A stretch of 64,000 nt of DNA, from NCBI GenBank assembly GCA_022457155.1, contig JAJGOT010000205.1, forward strand, positions 1,142,501 through 1,206,500, given 5' to 3'. The notes beneath the pieces are model-generated. The model worked only from the letters and a program-made list of their open reading frames with translations, was not told where the DNA came from and searched no databases. Shown in pieces: positions 31,599-41,773 of this stretch. The stretch is from Cladopsammia gracilis (taxonomy: Eukaryota > Cnidaria > Anthozoa > Scleractinia > Dendrophylliidae). The first letter of the stretch is position 1; every line of letters starts with the position of its first letter. Made by a program: the position numbers and the translations under genes.

Positions 31599-32240
31599 TT
31601 ATACCTTTCGGATGTAAGCAAACTGAATCTCCCCAGGGAAGATGTTAGTTCGCAACCGGAAGTCGGCAGGTGTTTCCGGTTTAAGATCGCATAACAAATA
31701 CCCATATGGCCTCTTGGTTGCATCTTGGAAGGCTTCTTGCATGTATTTTGTATGACCGGGAAACATCTGTTTTGCTAAATGAGTCACTTGACTGCTATCG
31801 CGTGGGGATTTGAACAGTACTAGATAGTGGCAGTTTAAGCTCATATCTCTTAATTCTTTTCCGCGGTGAAAGATGTTTTGCAAAATAAAGATGACACTCA
31901 AATTGCGGTGATGACATCCTTTCGTGAACAAATTGGTAATTCTGTGATCATTACTAAGTTCTTGCATCAAATCGTCAATGACCACAAGGTTTCGAATCGA
32001 TGGATCTATCAGGGATTCTAAATCACTCGGGACTCCCTCCACAAAAGTAATGTTTGGAATACTCCTTTGCATTTCATCGTAGGCTGGTTGATAAATCCCG
32101 TAACACCATATAATATTTTCAGGCGCCCCATCAATCACGTCTTCTCCTGATTCTAATAAACTTTTAACAAATTGACTCTTTCCACAGCAGGTAGGACCTG
32201 CCACAAGCGCGGGGAAGGGATGTTTCCACCTCGGATCCAT
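31599..32240 (-). CDS. FtsK/HerA-type genome-packaging ATPase (A32-like)
   Basis: 213 residues. The start MDPRWKHPFPALVAG is typical, with Walker A GPTCCGKS at 15-22, Walker B NLVVIDDLM near 84-92 and a following ILQNIFHRGKELR sensor-like region. It is expected to pump DNA into the capsid. An in-frame upstream ATG (32390) overlaps the zinc-finger gene and is less likely. The homologue in Polinton A is 48192-48827. Confidence 0.93.
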   Translation of the reverse strand: MDPRWKHPFPALVAGPTCCGKSQFVKSLLESGEDVIDGAPENIIWCYGIYQPAYDEMQRSIPNITFVEGVPSDLESLIDPSIRNLVVIDDLMQELSNDHRITNLFTKGCHHRNLSVIFILQNIFHRGKELRDMSLNCHYLVLFKSPRDSSQVTHLAKQMFPGHTKYMQEAFQDATKRPYGYLLCDLKPETPADFRLRTNIFPGEIQFAYIRKV

Positions 32241-32277
32241 GATCACAACTGACTGATCAAACTGCGAACACTTTGAT

Positions 32278-32505
32278 TTATTCCCAAACAGTCTTGGATG
32301 GCGTGTCTTTCCCATACACACGAACCATGTTGGTGTTTTGTAATTTAGCAAATTGTAGCCAATATCTCCGTTCGAGTTCGGATAAGTCATGTACTCGATT
32401 TAAATGATCTGCCAATCGAACCAGAAATTTTGACCCGCAATCAGGAACTGGGCAGTGTTTACATCTCCTTCGTACCATGTTAACCCTGTGAGAGTTTGAT
32501 TTCAA
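32278..32505 (-). CDS. small C2H2-type zinc-finger protein
   Basis: 75 residues (65 if the second ATG is used). CKHCPVPDCGSKFLVRLADH with a following VH gives a C2H2-like finger. The rest (LSELERRYWLQFAKLQ) is helical. It lies 37 bases upstream of the packaging ATPase on the same strand. DNA or RNA binding is inferred; I cannot name the family. Confidence 0.65.
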   Translation of the reverse strand: MKSNSHRVNMVRRRCKHCPVPDCGSKFLVRLADHLNRVHDLSELERRYWLQFAKLQNTNMVRVYGKDTPSKTVWE

Positions 32506-32820
32506 ATGAACAAATCTGTTTGAAACACGAAATTTATCGCTAATTTAACACGAAACGACAGTCAAAAACGCCAAAAGCGTCAAAAACGCCACATTTTAGC
32601 GTTGTGTTTTTCCCTGGGATCTCGCGTGTAGGTCGCGCGTCGGGACACGCGCGACCTCCCGCGTGTTGAGACATAAATCAAGCCATGATTAAATTCAGCC
32701 AACTTTGTTTATTTACAAATCACACACTTATATTTACAATCATTCAAAAACTATATCCTAAAACGATGAAACTCTATATACAATCTATATTTACAAAACT
32801 ACTACATTTACAAATTAAAC
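32506..32820. other. spacer with GC-rich hairpin
   Basis: Lies between the start of the zinc-finger gene and the end of the polymerase gene. It contains three AAAACGCCA/AAAGCGTCA-type repeats (32565-32592) and GGTCGCGCGT...ACGCGCGACC (32631-32656), a perfect 10-bp stem with a six-base loop. The rest is AT-rich. No gene is seen. Confidence 0.6.
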
Positions 32821-35800
32821 TTAAATATCTAGAGGCAGGGTGGTGACTCCATCTTCCAAGACTTTTCGTTTGGGGTAAAAGTAGGCAAAGCCATCCCGTA
32901 CTTGTTCATAAGTATACATGCTGTTGTTGACTACTCGGAAACCCTTGTTCAATCCTGCACTACTCTGTTTGGTCAACAAAACTTTGAGATATTTCTCTTT
33001 GTTAATGTCATTGGTTTTCTTATTGATACCTTTACAACTGAATTTATCATAGGCACCAAAGCAATAGTAGGTTTTGCTACTGAGACCAATGATGCCCTCC
33101 CCTGACCACTCCTCTTTGAAGAGACCGGGTGTTCTCTTGTCATACGCTTTATGTTCTGGTGTATCGGTTCTTGGGAACCAGTTGGATTTCTCCCTCTCAA
33201 ATTCCTCTTTTAGTTCTGGTTTCACTAAGCTTTCCACCGACGACCCCGAAATCGCAATATAGGCCGAGTCAGTGTCCATCTCACAGTACTGGAAATCGCT
33301 ACGAGCTACATACTTATCCAGAAAATCAAAATAAAATTGAAGCATTCTTAGTTTTGCATATTGGTAAACAAAGAAACCGATTTGCATGGGAAGTTTTAAC
33401 TTGATGGTTTTCTTGCACGATTGAACTTCGTATGTATTCTCGTCTATGGAGTCAATTTGTCTGAAAAATGGCGTGTTGATGAGTCTCGAAGCTTTGGTTT
33501 CCTCACAGAACTTGACCTCTCTGTGGCGCTCCTGGTCTGTAATTGTCTTTCCGTAACTTGAATTGCCCACCTAAAAAGCAAGATCGATATCAGTTTTCTA
33601 TACGTCAAAACATGTTCCCACCCTAGTTTTCCCAAATGGAACAACAACTTACCAATTTCATCGTATCCGCAATGATGGCCTTGTTGGGATCAACATCCCC
33701 AGCACGCCTGGCGTCAGAGACAGCTTCTCCAAAGGGTTGAAAGCAAGGAACGGGTGTATACTCCACCACTTGGTAGATGTGAGTTACTTCCAATCCGTGG
33801 CTCAGGTACCATTTAATTAGGGGTGTAGCCAACAAGATCTTCTCACCAAAATAACTTCCGATCAGACTTCGTCTGGGCTGAGACATGATTTTCTGTTCCT
33901 CAGCAAAGGATTGCATGTAAGGTCCAATATCTTCTCTAGATATGTTTGTATTCTTGAAAATGGGTGGCATTTCTGCAAACTTGGGTTTTAGATGGTCAGG
34001 TACTCGGATGTCACACTCCACAACGCCAAAGAGGGACTCATTTCTTATGGCATTCAGGATTTGGTCTTGAGTCAGGTTCTTGTGGTTGTCAAGGGGTCGC
34101 TGAAACTTGGTGGACAGGAATTTCTGTACTGCTGGTGTCCTTTTCAGTCGGCGCCACTGACATTCCCACATTTCCTCGAGATTGTATCCCTGGTCTTTGA
34201 TGTACTTTGAAGTATTTCTGGTCTCTTCCCTTAGCTCGGCCATGGGTTTTTTCCTGACTTCGTTCATTTCTTTTCCTTTCGTAAGGTGGCAATCATGGCC
34301 ATGCCACCAGCATCCTTGAAACTGGTAGACTGTTTGAGACGGACCGTGAAAACCATCCACGGGGATTCGTCTTTCTCCAAAAGGTTTTTCTGTATCGTTC
34401 ATTTGATGGCGTATGTGAATTCCTCCTTCTTTAGCCTTCCATTCCAACCACTCCGTTGCCATCTTGGAGGAACTTTCTCTCTTGAAGCCTGTTTCTTCTC
34501 TTCGTCGCGTAAATGATCCAGTCGGCATATCTTGCATGATAGCCCAGAGATAGAGTGCGTTTGCATCGTAGCCCACGATCTTTTGGCACATCTTTGGTTC
34601 TTTTCCTTGATCTTCCATCTCTTTTTCTCTAATCTTGGTCTTCCCTGCCTCGTGATATCGATGGAAGATGATACTAGGGCCACCCACCATATTTTTCTTG
34701 AAGAGATAGTACAAATCTTTGTTTTTCTCGTCAAATAAGGAGAAGAAGATACCGGATTCCAGGGTGGTGAAGAGGTACGTCAAAGTGACTCCGGGAATAG
34801 AGATGCCTTGTCTTAACATGTCAATGTTCTTGTCTTTCCAGAACGCGCACATCTTTTCCAGGGCCTCGCAAAAGGGTTGCACATCTAGGTTGTTATACCA
34901 AATCAGGAAATCTTTAAATGTCTGCATGTTGTTTTCAGACCACACTTGTTGGCAGTACTGGTACTCTTCATCAGATATATTTTCGTTTTTAAGGGACGAG
35001 AAGAAGGCTACGTGAGGTGGAAGCGTAGTGTGTTGTAACTTCTGCAGAGAATCCATCCATTCATATGGGAAGAAACCTTTGGTTTGTGGACATTCGTAAG
35101 CTTTGAGAAACTTATTGTAACTGAACCCAGGCGCCAGAAAGTTGGTGACATCCAGGAAACGGAGATGTGGGGTCTTCAAGCACATGAAGTTGTTGTTGCG
35201 TTTAATGGTAAATTGAACGCCTTCTTCTTGGACCAGGACAGGAAACAGAAATTCTTTGACCGCATTCAAGTCATATTTGCCAGAATTGAAGCCTAGGACA
35301 GGTAGTTCTTGCAGATATTCCTCAAATCTCTCTCTCAGTTTCTTCAAGGGGTGGTCTTTTCTCTTCTGAGGTTCAGGGCTGTTAACGTCTGGTTTATCTT
35401 CGACATACTCTTCATCATCACTCTGGTTCTCGCGTTCGCGATCTAAAGCTCGGTAAAACGAGGCACCTTGCTCACTTTCCACTTCATCATCCAGAAAAGC
35501 ACAATCTTCTTCCGTCTCAGATTCTATGTCTTCTTCTTCATCATCGCTCTCCATAAGATCTTCCCCTTCATCGTCACTATCTTCTTGGGTGCTGTTTTCT
35601 ACTGTGGTGTGTTTGGAAGATTCACCCGTTTCTGATTTTTGCTTGAGGTCTTCAAGCTTTTGGTCTATAGCTTCAAGTAGGAATGAAAACTCTTGCTTCA
35701 TGAGACGACAACTTTCTTCACTGATTTTGACGAGGTAGTCTAACATCTCTTTGACGAACTGTTTGGAGTCCCCATCTGACACAAAACACTTGGGTTGGTC

Positions 35801-38365
35801 ATAGTCTGGAACATTGGAGCAGACACTGACACTTAGAGGGATATGCTTGGCGTTCCAGGTGAGTTTCTCTGTATCGTCGAGACTGGTGTGGGGGTTGAAC
35901 ATGCATTCAAAGTCGAAGGTCGCTCTGTATGGAAAGTACTTTAGTTGTTCTGGAATGGTGAAGCCTTCATCTTCGAGCAGCTGAAAGATGGTGGGTGGTG
36001 TCTTGTACGCACCACCAGGAAATGCGTAATGAACCTTTGCTTCGCAGGTTCGCTCGTGACGATGTAGCATACCCACATGCTTCCAGAATTTGCCACATCG
36101 AGAGCAGCAGTAAGACTTGGCGTAATGCTTCATGTTTTTGATGTACGAAAAGTGATTTTGGTACAGGTTGAGGTAGAGGGCACTTGGATAATGGGAAAGG
36201 GAACGGTGAATCAGCTGAGCGGCAATCTCCGGCTTGGAATCATCATCCTCTTTCTGTTCATTGCCGTCATCTTCCTCTCCATCGAGTTTCGTGGGCTCCA
36301 GAGAATACACAAAGATGTTGACTTCATACAGTTGCTCGAGATCATGGAGTTCTTTGAGCTTCACCCCACAAAACTTCTTTTTGTCCAGTTGGGTTTCGCG
36401 ATATATCTCGTAGTAATGCTTTGCGTCTCGCTCCAGATTTTTAGGATGGCAACCATTATGGAGAGCCAAGGCACGGAAGAAGCAAAGATTGTCGTTGTAT
36501 ACTGTACCAGTCCGTGCATTACGGTCCAAAGGAACGATTCCACGATTTTCTACAATGTAATGGGGTAAATCGGTTCCACGACCAATGGGGTGACCTCTGA
36601 TCTTGGTGATAAAGAAGGTGATGTTCGTGACTGTATCCACCACCCATTTAGAGTTGGGGCGACGTTGGCGTACCCATTCCAAGACATCAAGGTTTTGTAA
36701 TGCGTCGCGGACTTGCTGGAGATCAGCAGCGGTAGTGATTTGGAAAGGTTCTTCGAATACTTGTTCGTTGTTTCTGGAAGCATAGTAATACTGGAGTTCA
36801 CCTGTCTCGTTGTTTCTCAGAATAAACCCAAATGACACGTTTAACTTGAAAACTGTGGACTGGTCGATGAAGATCTCGTCCAGGTAGTTTGAAATCTCCT
36901 GAGGTTGGAGGGACGACAGACGATAGTTGTACCAGTCCAGGAGTCTGTTTTGACGGTTAAATCGAGTCCTTATTTGATGCCAGTTGCGACGGTACTCGGA
37001 AGCAACGCTTTGCTGGTCTTCAGGAAGGTTAGTCAAGGTTCTAGGGTCTTCCTGCCAGCTGGAACTTGAAGTTGCTTTTTTCTCGATAGGATTGGGCTTC
37101 ACTTTCTTGGGTTTTGGCTCTGAAAAGGAAATAATAAAATTAAGAAAACCCTTACGTCTAATCCCAAATACAAGACCTGTCCAAGCTTCATTGTTTAAGT
37201 TAGATAAAAGGACTAATCTCTCACACAAAAGACTTGTTCAAACATGCTCTATTGTTTAACCTAGTCAGATTAGCATACGACAAACCCGAGTTCCACTTCA
37301 CTGATCTTTCACCTCAAATTTGAGTGGGATTAACTCTCCAAAGAAAAGACTTGTCTCATCATGTCTAAAATCTATTGTGTTTAGCCTCTGAACAAGGGCA
37401 AACAAATGACGTGTTCGAAAATACCCTAGCCTCTATTGTTTAACCTACCCAGATTAGCATACGACTAATACGGTGTAGCTTTCAAACAAAAGACGTGTTC
37501 CAACATGCCCAAGCATCTATTCTGTTGCTTCATGCAACTAAAACATTTGCATACGACTTATCCTTTACACAAAATATAATATTATCTCAGTAAAATACAG
37601 CAGAAACGTTTGCTTCTTACCTGTGTCTTCTTCGCGTGGACGTTTTATAGTTGTAGAAGGTTTGGTGTGAGCTGCCTTCTGATGTGCACGGAATGGAGCC
37701 AGGTTAACAAATGTCTCTCCGCAGGAAGAACACTGGTACTCGCGCTGAGCTCCTCGGCGCTCGTGGACTTGTTTCTCGTGGCGTTGTAAATTTGATTTTT
37801 GATGAAACGACTTGCCGCACTTTGAACACTGATGTTGTTTTTCCTTGAAATGGGTCTTTTCATGACGCTTTAATTTATCTGGTCGAGTGAAGACCTTTCC
37901 ACAAGTCTCACATGCATGGCGAGGCTTTTTAGCGGGGTACATGTCTGCATCATCCTAAAGATAAAATATATGGTATAAACACCTGAATAACCTCGGTAAC
38001 CACCTAAAATAATGCAGTGAAACGTACCTCTGCTGTTCGTTTTCTGCCAGCTCCATTCTGTAGTTCTCTAGTACTCTGAGGAAAAGAAAAGCGGTTAAAT
38101 TGAAAACTCTACTTGACTACAGGGAGTACGATTTCATTCAAATTACCAAGAATTAGAGAGCACATACCTGTTGTGGGGTCTCAAACTCTTGCTCCCAGTC
38201 ATCCCATGGCTCCAACATTTCAGAAGGGATATCGGATGAATCAAGAATCTTCAACAAAAATAAAATAACATTTCGTTAGGGAAAAATGACACCATAAGTA
38301 ACAAAATAAGAAATAAACTAAATACACAAACAACCTACTTCTTCGGGGATTGATAACGCCATCAT
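32821..38365 (-). CDS. polB: Polinton B DNA polymerase B, six exons
   Basis: Exons 38365-38339, 38248-38168, 38075-38028, 37954-37621, 37119-33653 and 33570-32821 all have GT-AG borders and stay in phase, giving about 1568 residues. The first four exons encode an acidic start and three C2H2 fingers (CETCGKVFTRPDKLKRHEKT, CSKCGKSFHQKSNLQRHEKQ, CSSCGETFVNLAPFRAHQ). Exon five carries an acidic linker and the exonuclease (RATFDFECMF, GFNSGKYDLNAVKEF, WYNNLDVQPF) and polymerase motif A (YDANALYLWA). Exon six begins with motif B (NSSYGKT) and contains motif C (YCEMDTDSAYIA). The family uses protein priming. TATA (CATAAAAGC) lies at about 38503-38511. The start codon is the first in-frame ATG; the frame is open further upstream without an ATG. 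Confidence 0.92.
37200..37560. repeat. degenerate repeats in polymerase intron 4
   Basis: CTCTATTGTTTAACCTA.CCAGATTAGCATACGAC occurs at about 37243 and 37429, with a weaker copy near 37510. AAAAGACTTGTTCAAACATG-like segments occur at about 37228, 37342 and 37487. The unit is about 85-100 bases and diverged. It accounts for the size (501 bp) of this intron compared with 73-92 bp for the others. Confidence 0.6.
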
Positions 38366-38599
38366 TCGATCCAAAAGCTGATCACTAGGAAAATCGCTAT
38401 GCCAGATGAAATTTTCAAACTGTTCCAAAGTGGTGAACTGGTTGAGATCTAACGCTTCTCGAGTCTCGATTAGTGAATGATACGGTGGACAGCGCGAGAG
38501 CTTTTATGCTTACCAAACAATAGATTGTGAAACCGGAAGGAACCCAGTCAAACTGGTTACACTAGCCATCACCGCTTATAACGTCATTGAAAATGTGTC

Positions 38600-38858
38600 T
38601 GTCATTACCAAATAAGGTGATACAAGTGTACATCATCTCCATCACCTCCACGTAAGGCGTTAATGAGATTCCACTTCACGTTAATTTATTCCACCGCACT
38701 TTAATGAGATTCCACAGCATTTTAATGAGATTCCACAGCATTTTATTTATGAGATAAAATACAATAGCTAATGACGTCATCTACGTTAATGTCTTCCCCT
38801 TCAAAATAATGACATTCCCCTTCAAAAAAGGGGTTAATTCGGTGCCTCCTATACTACT
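38600..38858. repeat. Polinton B right terminal inverted repeat
   Basis: 38784-38858 is the exact complement of the left 75 bases. The inner part shares GATGACGTCAT and ATAAAATGCTGTGG elements with the left repeat. The duplication CATTGA follows at 38859. Confidence 0.92.
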
Positions 38859-38864
38859 CATTGA

Positions 38865-40435
38865 TTATTACATTTCTCAGCACATGTCAGTCAAGGGGCG
38901 AAAAGAATTTGAAGAATGGTACAAAGAAAAGAAACAGAACGGTCAATCCTTTGACTTTCGAGAGGGGTTGATTGCTTACTGTGAATCTGATGTACAACTC
39001 TTGAAAGAAGGCTGTTTGACTTTCAAAACTTTGTTTGAAAATATTTCAGGCTTTAACCCCTTCACAAAGATGACGATTGCTTCTGCGTGTAATGCAGATT
39101 TTCGCATGAACAGAATGGTCGAGGGAACTTTAGCCAATGAACCTTTAATGGTTGGCGTGGCAACATGAATAAATCCCATGTTGCTCTACCATCAGATCCA
39201 AGAGGGTGAGGAGATTCGGAACGTGGATTTTACAAGTTTATATCCTTTTGTCAACAAAACAACAGAATTCCCTATCGGTCATCCTGAATTTATCAGCAGT
39301 CCCGATATGTCACAGTGGAACGACTACTTTGGACTGGATCGCTGTACGCTTCTACCTCCATACAATTTGTACCACCCCGTGCTGCCCTATCGTTGTCAAG
39401 GCAAGCTGGTCTTTCCGCCATGTCGCAGCTGTGTTGAATCCGAAATGGTCAAGCCTCTGCTAGAGCGTTCGTTTTGGTGCCGCCATTCACCCCAAGAACG
39501 CCAATTGACTGGTACGTAGTGCACGCCTGAAATAAACGAAGCCTTGGTAATGGGGTACGAAATCATCCAACTGCATGAAGTGTGGCATTTTGAAAAACGG
39601 TCGTGTGACCTGTTTAAAAATTACATCGACACCTGGCTGAAAATTAAACAGGAAGCTGGCGGATGGCCCGAACACGTAGGTACTGACGAAAGCAAGCGCC
39701 ATGCCTATCTCCACGATTACTTGGAGCACGAAGGCATCCAATTGGATTACTGTCACGTACAGAAAAACCCTGGTTTGCGTTCTTTAGCAAAAAATGATGT
39801 TAAATAGCTTTTGGGGAAAGTTTGGCCAGCGACCCAACAAGACACAAGTCCGTCAGTTTATTGACCCTGTCGTGTTTCATCAGCATTTGGAAACAGATAC
39901 TTACGAAATTCAACAAGTGTCTGTCATTGACGAAGACATCGTGGAAGTTTATTACAAACACCACGAAGACGATGTCCCTCTGTCACCCAACCTGAACATC
40001 TTTGTGGCGTGTTTTACCACCTGTCATGCCCGTCTTCATCTGTACCAGACCTTAAAGAAACTACAAGAGCGTGTTCTCTACATGGATACAGACAGCGTCA
40101 TTTACCTGCACCGTTCCAACCAATACAACCCTCCCCTGGGTGATTATCTCGGTGAATTTACCAACGAGCTAAAATCGGGAGATTTCATTACAGAGTTTGT
40201 CAGTGGCGGTCCAAAGAATTATGGGTACCTTACAAAAGAAGGCAAGAAAGAATGTAAAGTTCGTGGTTTCAAATTTAACTGTGAAAGACAACAACAACTG
40301 AATTATGATTCGCTTCGCGACAACCTCCTGAAAGAAATTCAGAAGCCACTGACAAAACCGAGGGAGTGCCAAATTATCAACAGTTTTCACATTGTGCGCG
40401 AGACTAAAACAGCTAATTTATTTACCTTTCCATAA
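38865..40435 (+). pseudogene. polB: Polinton A DNA polymerase B, C-terminal piece
   Basis: It resumes in the frame left at 24427. Exo III is YCESDVQLLKEG. After a TGA at 39166-39168 come polymerase motif A (VDFTSLYPFVNKT), a stop at about 39517 with a shift, motif B (LNSFWGKFGQ) and motif C (LYMDTDSVIY). The C-terminal lysine-rich region (GPKNYGYLTKEGKKECKVRG) is typical of protein-primed family B polymerases. At least three lesions break this piece. There are no introns here, unlike the Polinton B gene. Confidence 0.9.
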
Positions 40436-40527
40436 TATAAAAGCTATAAGCTCGTTTTTGATACCTTTCAATCTTTTCCTTATGGTTTTGCTGCTGCTCA
40501 TGTATAAATAAGCGATGCAAGGTCAAC

Positions 40528-40631
40528 AGACCTTGGCACACGTTCCCAATTGTAAATAGATATATTTTCTGTTAACCCAAAGGGACGTCTGGTCAATAGG
40601 ACTTGACACACGTTCCCACTTGTAAAATAGG
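40528..40631 (+). promoter_or_regulatory. two direct copies of a promoter-like motif
   Basis: GGCACACGTTCCCAATTGTAAATAG at about 40534 recurs as GACACACGTTCCCACTTGTAAAATAG at about 40606. Both follow a GGTCAA(C/T)AG(A/G)(C)CTTG segment. They precede a TATA (ACTATAAAAAGAG, about 40723) and the short gene at 40765. Confidence 0.45.
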
Positions 40632-40764
40632 ATTATGATCGATATTATATGTACAGTGAAACTAAACATTTGTGTGATATCTATGATTTCAATCCTAACC
40701 GCTTATCAAGCATGGGAGGACTATAAAAAGAGACTAGAACTGTCGTAAACCATCAGTTATCATC

Positions 40765-40890
40765 ATGAACTCTTCTAAAGAACGTCTCATGCAATGGATT
40801 TTTGCTCAAATGGGAGAGGAAGGAAATGTACTTGTCCAAACCTTGATTTCTTCAGAGGACTTTCAAACCAGTTGTCCTGAGTTGTCCTGA
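40765..40890 (+). CDS. short ORF of Polinton A, 41 residues
   Basis: ATG 40 bases after a TATA box (ACTATAAAAAG) opens MNSSKERLMQWIFAQMGEEG and ends at a TGA inside a GTTGTCCTGA direct repeat. It may be the start of a longer gene truncated by slippage in that repeat. No family is recognised. Confidence 0.35.
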   Translation: MNSSKERLMQWIFAQMGEEGNVLVQTLISSEDFQTSCPELS

Positions 40891-41128
40891 CCAGTTGTCC
40901 AGTTGTCCTAGCTTTCCTAGAGCGGTGTAATGGACGCGTCACATCGTTTCATCGACGTCGCGTCCCTTCGTGGATCACTTTGCTACGTATGATGTTTAAA
41001 CTGATATGGACGCAATGTAAACTATAAAAGTCTACACCTCACAGAATCTGTCACAGTTTAAACAAAACGAAAAGTTACGGACAGAACTTAAAGACAGTGA
41101 ATGGAAACGTTTATGGATACTAGCCGTC

Positions 41129-41527
41129 ATGTACAAGATGAAAGAAAAAACAGAAAGTGTCCTGCTCACGGATGCTGCCATGTATTCGAACCGTCATGTC
41201 ATGTATCGGACCCGTCTGAGTCAACCTGTGTTGGATTTATTTTCAACCAAAGCCATCGAGTTTGATCAATTGTTGAGTCAATTTCACGATTTGGCGTGCT
41301 TGTATGGGGAGGTGAAACCTTTGTTTAGTATGGACGACCTCCAGTTTTGTTTCAAGATGTTACGAAACAGTCCGGACTGCTTTGAACCGTACATCCTCTT
41401 ATTTGGGTGTGTCATGGATCTAAGGGGCGTCCTTGTATATGAACACGTGAATTACTCACGAGCAAATGGATCACCTAATGGGGTGGGACCGAGACATAGA
41501 CTCCAGGGAATCGACGTGGTTTGTTAA
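41129..41527 (+). CDS. hypothetical Polinton A protein, 132 residues
   Basis: A TATA (ACTATAAAAGTC, about 41022) lies upstream. The frame is open from about 41050 without an earlier ATG, so the start at 41129 is tentative. The central part (AIEFDQLLSQFHDLACLYGE, FSMDDLQFCFKMLRNSPDCF) looks helical. The C-terminal 25 residues may be out-of-gene. I do not recognise the family. Confidence 0.45.
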   Translation: MYKMKEKTESVLLTDAAMYSNRHVMYRTRLSQPVLDLFSTKAIEFDQLLSQFHDLACLYGEVKPLFSMDDLQFCFKMLRNSPDCFEPYILLFGCVMDLRGVLVYEHVNYSRANGSPNGVGPRHRLQGIDVVC

Positions 41528-41529
41528 CT

Positions 41530-41680
41530 TGTCCTTATTTGGACACGGCGTCGTTTCTTTGTTTAAGAATCTGACTTATCCTTTCACTTTCAAACCTTAA
41601 ATGGACAAGACGTCGTTTTATTGTTCACATTGTTTTGACCATACTTGGACATAGCGTCGCGTCGTTTTTTCTGCTTCAAT
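41530..41680 (+). promoter_or_regulatory. three GGACA-n-GCGTCGT direct motifs
   Basis: TTGGACACGGCGTCGTTTC (41531), TGGACAAGACGTCGTTTTA (41602) and TTGGACATAGCGTCGCGTCG (41645) are spaced about 70 and 45 bases apart upstream of the GRF protein gene. A TATA-like sequence (AATATATAG, about 41728) follows. They look like regulatory sites rather than a transposon. Confidence 0.4.
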
Positions 41681-41773
41681 TCACTAAACCGATACTGTTC
41701 TAGAAACATTGTGCTATTGTTTGACTTAATATATAGTGAGTGTAATCAGTCTAAGAACATTATTCAGTTCTCC

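Larger units (their letters stand above)
24428..38858 (+). mobile_element. Polinton B (Maverick/adintovirus-like), nearly intact
   Basis: A 14,431-bp element with a perfect 6-bp duplication CATTGA (24422-24427, 38859-38864). The outer 75 bases of the terminal repeats are identical, starting AGTAGTATAGGAGGCACCG. It carries the full Polinton set: integrase, polymerase B, major and minor capsid proteins, adenain-type protease and FtsK/HerA-type packaging ATPase. Only one disabling lesion is seen, a TGA in the minor capsid gene. It splits the polymerase gene of Polinton A, so it is the younger of the two. Confidence 0.96.

Noticed and set aside
31599..32390. Longer ATPase start at 32390
   Set aside because: It overlaps the zinc-finger gene in another frame, and the family normally starts just before the Walker A motif.
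36077..36568. 163-codon plus-strand open frame
   Set aside because: It lies antisense to exon five of the Polinton B polymerase and has no domain.
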